DNA from: Bifidobacterium miconisargentati
Lineage (GTDB): Bacteria > Actinomycetota > Actinomycetes > Actinomycetales > Bifidobacteriaceae
DNA: 64,000 nt
Reading direction: 5' to 3'
Assembly: GCF_019331675.1 (NCBI RefSeq)
Contig: NZ_JAHBBJ010000003.1
Coordinates: 184,943-248,942, forward strand
This document shows positions 61,245-64,000 of this stretch, piece by piece (the first letter of the stretch is position 1; the number at the start of each line of letters is the position of its first letter). The notes beneath the pieces are model-generated. The model made no database searches and had not been told where the DNA came from. It saw only the letters and a program-made list of their open reading frames with translations. Made by a program: the position numbers and the translations under genes.

Positions 61245-62099
61245 TCAAATCGCGTCGTAGTGGCTCTGCAGCTCCGCAAGCGCCTCTTCGAGCTGTTCGT
61301 GGGAGACGGCGGGCGCGTGGCTGTTCGTCTTGCCCTGAATCTCGCTCCATCCCAGGCCCTTGATGGTGTTGAGGATGATCATGCTCGGTTTGCCGGTGGT
61401 CTGCGTCTTGGCGGTTTCGATGGCCTCGTGGATGGCGACCACGTCGTTGCCATCCTCCAGGTTCTGCACGAACCAGCCGAAGTCCTCGAACTTGGCGGCC
61501 ATGTCACCCATGGCGCAGATGTCGTCACAGAAGCCGTCGAGCTGGAGTTTGTTGTAATCCACGAAGGCGATGAGGTTGTCCAGGTGATGCTGCGGTGCGA
61601 ACAGTGCCATCTCCCAGACCTGACCCTCCTGCGATTCGCCGTCGCCGAGGATGAGGTATACGTTGTTCGGCTTCTTGTCGAGCTTGAAGGCAAGCGCCAT
61701 ACCAGCCGCGACCGATCCGCCTTGGCCAAGGGAACCGGCGGACATGTCGATGCCGGGGACCAGCAGTCGATCCGCATGGCTGGGCAGGTGGGTGCCGTTC
61801 TTGTTCATGGTCTTGAGCCATTCCATCGGGAAGAAGCCCTTGAGCGCCAGCGTGGCGTACAGCGCGGGGGCGCAATGGCCCTTGGAGAGCACCAGTCGGT
61901 CTCGCTCCTCCCACTGCGGGTTCGCGGGATCATACTTCATCTCGTTGCTGTACAGCACGGAGAGCACGTCTGCCACGGACATCGATCCGCCCACATGGCC
62001 CAGGCCGAATTCGGCGATGCATTTGATGGCTTCCATGCGAATACGCCATGAGAAGCGCTGCATCTCCTTAATCTGATCATCCGTCAGTTTCTCAGTCAT
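61245..62099 (-). CDS. transketolase-like protein, N-terminal subunit
   Basis: A 284-residue thiamine-diphosphate-binding subunit: HVGGSMSVADVLSVLY, RLVLSKGHCAPALYATLALKG, LPSHADRLLVPGIDMSAGSLGQGGSVAAGMALA, and the diphosphate motif LGDGESQEGQVWEMALFAPQHHLDNLIAFVDYNKLQLDG. It pairs with the C-terminal subunit at 60073. GGAGGGGG lies 8 bases before the ATG at 62099, which is chosen over an upstream ATG at 62132. It is the first gene of the row ending in the EIIC, so its upstream region probably holds the operon promoter. Confidence 0.93.
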   Translation of the reverse strand: MTEKLTDDQIKEMQRFSWRIRMEAIKCIAEFGLGHVGGSMSVADVLSVLYSNEMKYDPANPQWEERDRLVLSKGHCAPALYATLALKGFFPMEWLKTMNKNGTHLPSHADRLLVPGIDMSAGSLGQGGSVAAGMALAFKLDKKPNNVYLILGDGESQEGQVWEMALFAPQHHLDNLIAFVDYNKLQLDGFCDDICAMGDMAAKFEDFGWFVQNLEDGNDVVAIHEAIETAKTQTTGKPSMIILNTIKGLGWSEIQGKTNSHAPAVSHEQLEEALAELQSHYDAI

Positions 62100-62163
62100 G
62101 ATATATCCCCCTCCATTGGTGAATATTCTCATTGATTGTTTTTCTTTATGTCGAACACCTTTG

Positions 62164-62266
62164 CTCGACTAGCAGAATCAAAGTCTAGTTATCGAGAATA
62201 TTTATAGCAAGCTGTTACCTATACCGCGTGTCGCAAATCAGACAACAGCTCCTGTTATTGAGAAAA
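62164..62266. promoter_or_regulatory. candidate operators upstream of the transketolase operon
   Basis: CTCGACTAG (62164) faces CTAGTTATCGAG (62185), and the word GTTATCGAGAATA (62188-62200) is echoed as GTTATTGAGAAAA (62254-62266), 66 bp away. The AT-rich stretch between them (GAATATTTATAGC) could hold a promoter. No regulator is adjacent. Confidence 0.35.
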
Positions 62267-62397
62267 CAGATGAAATCTATGCCGAAGTGCCCCATCAAAA
62301 TCGCATCAAACGGAATCTGCGTTCCTGAGCGTATTCGAGCGATATCCTCCGCCGCATAGCCGTCGGCGTCTCTCCGCTGTGCCCTATCGTCCATCAG

Positions 62398-62570
62398 CGG
62401 TCATTGGGGTACAGAACCGAATGCCTTCTGTACTCAAACGACCGCAAAACGTCCTCCCAGCGGTCTTTTGAGTCTAGAAGCCTGCGATTTCTATGCCGGA
62501 ACGACCGCAAATACCCGTTCTGACGTCCTTTTCAGTACAGAAGCACACACTTTCTGTACTGAAAAGACCG
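62398..62570. repeat. triplet of 47-bp hairpins, period 63 bp (locus 2)
   Basis: Palindromes at 62398-62444, 62461-62507 and 62524-62570, each 47 bp and spaced exactly 63 bp start to start, have arms like CGGTCTTTTCAGTACAGAAG and CTTTCTGTACTGAAAAGACCG. Same family as 30550-30723. They fill the gap between the hypothetical gene and the transketolase operon. Confidence 0.9.
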
Positions 62571-62599
62571 CAAATCACCGTTCCAGCGGTTCTCGGCGA

Positions 62600-63211
62600 C
62601 TATCGCACCAGTAGGGTATGACTGTCGGAATCGTAATCAAGACCTGGTTCCAGCCACGGGAACTGGTGACGGGTCTTGCCATCGTCGAATGCGCGGCGTT
62701 GCTCGGCGGTTACATCATGCACCGCATCAAGCCTAATCATGCCATCCTCCACAGTGAAGACGGCGAGATGCGGCACTTTTTCGACTTCCGTGAGTACGGC
62801 GAACGTACGGTCAGTGTCCCTCTGGAACAGGATATGGTCAATGGTACTGATCCAGGGGTCTCCCTCCGCATCGGTGGTATCAGGCTGTGCCACAAGACGC
62901 ATACCTTCCCACGCACTACGCACGGCCAGCAAACCGTCAGGACGCCCATGCAAACGAACCCACAAGTACACGGACGTGCACGCCACCGGTACAACGCTCC
63001 AGATGAAGAACAACAATGCCTTGTAGAGTCCGTCGGGTATATCGCCGTGTAACGTGCCATGGATAAAAGCTTCAAGCGGGCCGACACAGATACCGACCAG
63101 CAAGCATCCCAGGCACCAGGAGACGAACAGCACCGTGCCCCATCCATGACGACGTCGCAACCACAACAGATGCGCAAGACGCGCGTTGCCGGGAACCCTG
63201 TTATCGGACAT
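62600..63211 (-). CDS. hypothetical membrane protein
   Basis: A 203-residue protein with two hydrophobic helices near the N-terminus (GTVLFVSWCLGCLLVGICVG and ALLFFIWSVVPVACTSVYLWV) and a soluble C-terminal half (about residues 105-203) rich in acidic residues and beta-like segments (TFAVLTEVEKVPHLAVFTVEDGMIRLD). I recognise no family. The ATG at 63211 is preferred to a TTG at 63253, although the AAGG before it is very close. It stands alone between the hairpin triplet and a mobile element. Confidence 0.6.
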   Translation of the reverse strand: MSDNRVPGNARLAHLLWLRRRHGWGTVLFVSWCLGCLLVGICVGPLEAFIHGTLHGDIPDGLYKALLFFIWSVVPVACTSVYLWVRLHGRPDGLLAVRSAWEGMRLVAQPDTTDAEGDPWISTIDHILFQRDTDRTFAVLTEVEKVPHLAVFTVEDGMIRLDAVHDVTAEQRRAFDDGKTRHQFPWLEPGLDYDSDSHTLLVR

Positions 63212-63293
63212 GCCTTCATAGTGCCACCGCAAGGTGAACGGAGCATAGCGCAAGAGTGTGGTGTGGGCGCTGACTTAGCTCCATGCTCTGTTG

Positions 63294-63516
63294 AGCCGAG
63301 ATTGATATGGATTTCATCGGACCACCCATCGGGCTGCCCCTCAGTCGGCTTCGCGGCCAGCTCGTCCCGCAATCACGGACGGACCCCGTTCGCGTTCCGC
63401 CGGCTCGGTCGTCGTCTCGCAATCGCCTGCAGGCAGCTCCGCTGCTTGTTCCACGGCGATTCCCGGCAAGGGGAGCCAAGAATAAGGGGCATGCCGGTCT
63501 TGGTTTAACGGAGCCC
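63294..63516. mobile_element. 223-bp ISL3-like MITE copy
   Basis: The left end TGCTCTGTTGAGCCGAGATT and the inverted right end GGCTCCGTTAAACCAAGACC belong to the family at 11589. The flanks TAGCTCCA (63286-63293) and TAGCTCAA (63517-63524) agree at 7 of 8 bases, a plausible decayed target duplication. The interior carries GGGGAGCCAAG as in the other copies. Confidence 0.7.
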
Positions 63517-63670
63517 TAGCTCAATGCATTTCACCTATAGTTCCGTGTTTTTGTGTTGTGTCCGTGGTGTGCGTAGGGTCCCCTGGGTGTCGTGTACCCG
63601 CCTGGTTTTCCGCGTTTGTGTTTGGGTATGTGAAGGGGCCCCTTGGATTATTGTTGGGGTGATATGAGTG

Positions 63671-63702
63671 GAGCCCCGGTACCGTGTGGGTATCGGGGCT
63701 CC
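63671..63702 (-). terminator. terminator hairpin of the rRNA operon
   Basis: GGAGCCCCGGTACC pairs with GGTATCGGGGCTCC over about 14 bp, 14 bases past the 5S rRNA on the minus strand. A second possible stem (GGGTCCCC/GGGGCCCC) lies at about 63577-63640. Confidence 0.75.
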
Positions 63703-63715
63703 TGTAACGTGTGAA

Positions 63716-63831
63716 TGCGGCGGTGTGCTACTCTCCCACACCCTGTCGGGTGCAGTACCATCGCCGTGCCAGGCCTTAGCTTCCGGGTTCGGAATGGGAC
63801 CGGGCGTCTCACCTGGGCCATGACCGCCGCA
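63716..63831 (-). rRNA. rrf: 5S ribosomal RNA
   Basis: On the minus strand the complementary ends TGCGGCGGT and ACCGCCGCA enclose the actinobacterial 5S core CCCGGTCCCATTCCGAACC, GGAAGCTAAGGCCTGGCACGG and GGGTGTGGGAGAGTAGCACACC. Length about 116 bases. It is the 3-prime gene of an rRNA operon; the spacer 63832-64000 leads toward 23S rRNA, whose 3-prime end should lie at or just beyond the right edge (CACACACCCTCCAAACATGG near 63981-64000 may be part of it). Confidence 0.95.
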
Positions 63832-64000
63832 AATCTTGAATTATCGGTCAGGAAACATTGTTCCTGCCGGTATTGTGGCGGTTTGGGAACCGGATAGGGG
63901 ACGCGATGTCGATCTTTGGTTTTGCGGATTCGCCTGACATTCCTTGATGCCTGGGCGGTCCGAGCGCAGTATCGGGACCTCCATGTTTGGAGGGTGTGTG

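Noticed and set aside
63832..64000. Annotating the 3-prime end of 23S rRNA
   Set aside because: The order of an rRNA operon predicts it near the edge, but too little conserved 23S sequence is visible to place an end.

Overview
The window looks like a piece of a Bifidobacterium chromosome. The coding sequence is GC-rich. There is a single giant bacterial type I fatty-acid synthase followed by a stand-alone holo-ACP synthase, an actinobacterial acyl-CoA carboxylase pair, an actinobacterial-type PNPase, and an ABC sugar importer with no ATPase of its own, as expected where a shared MsmK-type ATPase is used. The species cannot be fixed from sequence alone.

Layout. Positions 1-10 kb hold housekeeping genes: an O-acetylhomoserine sulfhydrylase-type enzyme, a cupin, a LemA/DUF2207 membrane pair, PNPase, ribosomal protein S15 and a membrane protein. 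Positions 10-14 kb hold tRNA-Gly(TCC), an Hsp20 gene whose ribosome binding site sits in a small hairpin, an unassigned structured-RNA-like region and an amylosucrase-like GH13. Positions 14-30 kb form a lipid/biotin block: acpS, fas, carboxylase beta and alpha chains, BioY and biotin ligase. Positions 31-53 kb are a large oligosaccharide locus: cellobiose phosphorylase, acyl esterase, TetR regulator, ROK kinase, GH42, GH43, GH31, GH3, GH29, SGNH esterase, binding protein, two permeases and a DUF624 protein. Positions 53-57 kb hold a membrane protein and a PucR-type regulator. Positions 57-62 kb hold a PTS galactitol-type IIC, an iron alcohol dehydrogenase and a two-gene transketolase. The right edge enters an rRNA operon from its 5S end.

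How the genes work together. Without signal peptides on the hydrolases, the 31-53 kb locus reads as import of an intact oligosaccharide followed by cytoplasmic dismantling. The activities (alpha-fucosidase, beta-galactosidase, alpha-xylosidase, beta-glucosidase, cellobiose phosphorylase, acyl esterases, a GH43) match the linkages of fucosylated, acetylated xyloglucan oligosaccharides almost one for one. Four copies of one AT-rich palindrome lie before the cellobiose phosphorylase, the alpha-xylosidase, and on both sides of the permease/DUF624 divergence, so the locus is probably one regulon, perhaps under the TetR protein encoded inside it. The carboxylase, fas, acpS and biotin genes supply malonyl-CoA and long-chain acyl-CoA.

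The most unusual content is repetitive. An intergenic palindrome built on GGCTCCCCTC/GAGGGGAGCC occurs many times, and a 48-base half of it is present three times in the same reading frame inside fas, always between catalytic domains. Two unrelated hairpin families occur as triplets with a period of about 63 bases. A small transposon-like element carries a perfect 8-base target duplication directly beside a stop codon. A 30-base exact copy of part of tRNA-Gly lies inside the acpS reading frame. The 3-prime end of fas is duplicated just downstream of the gene.
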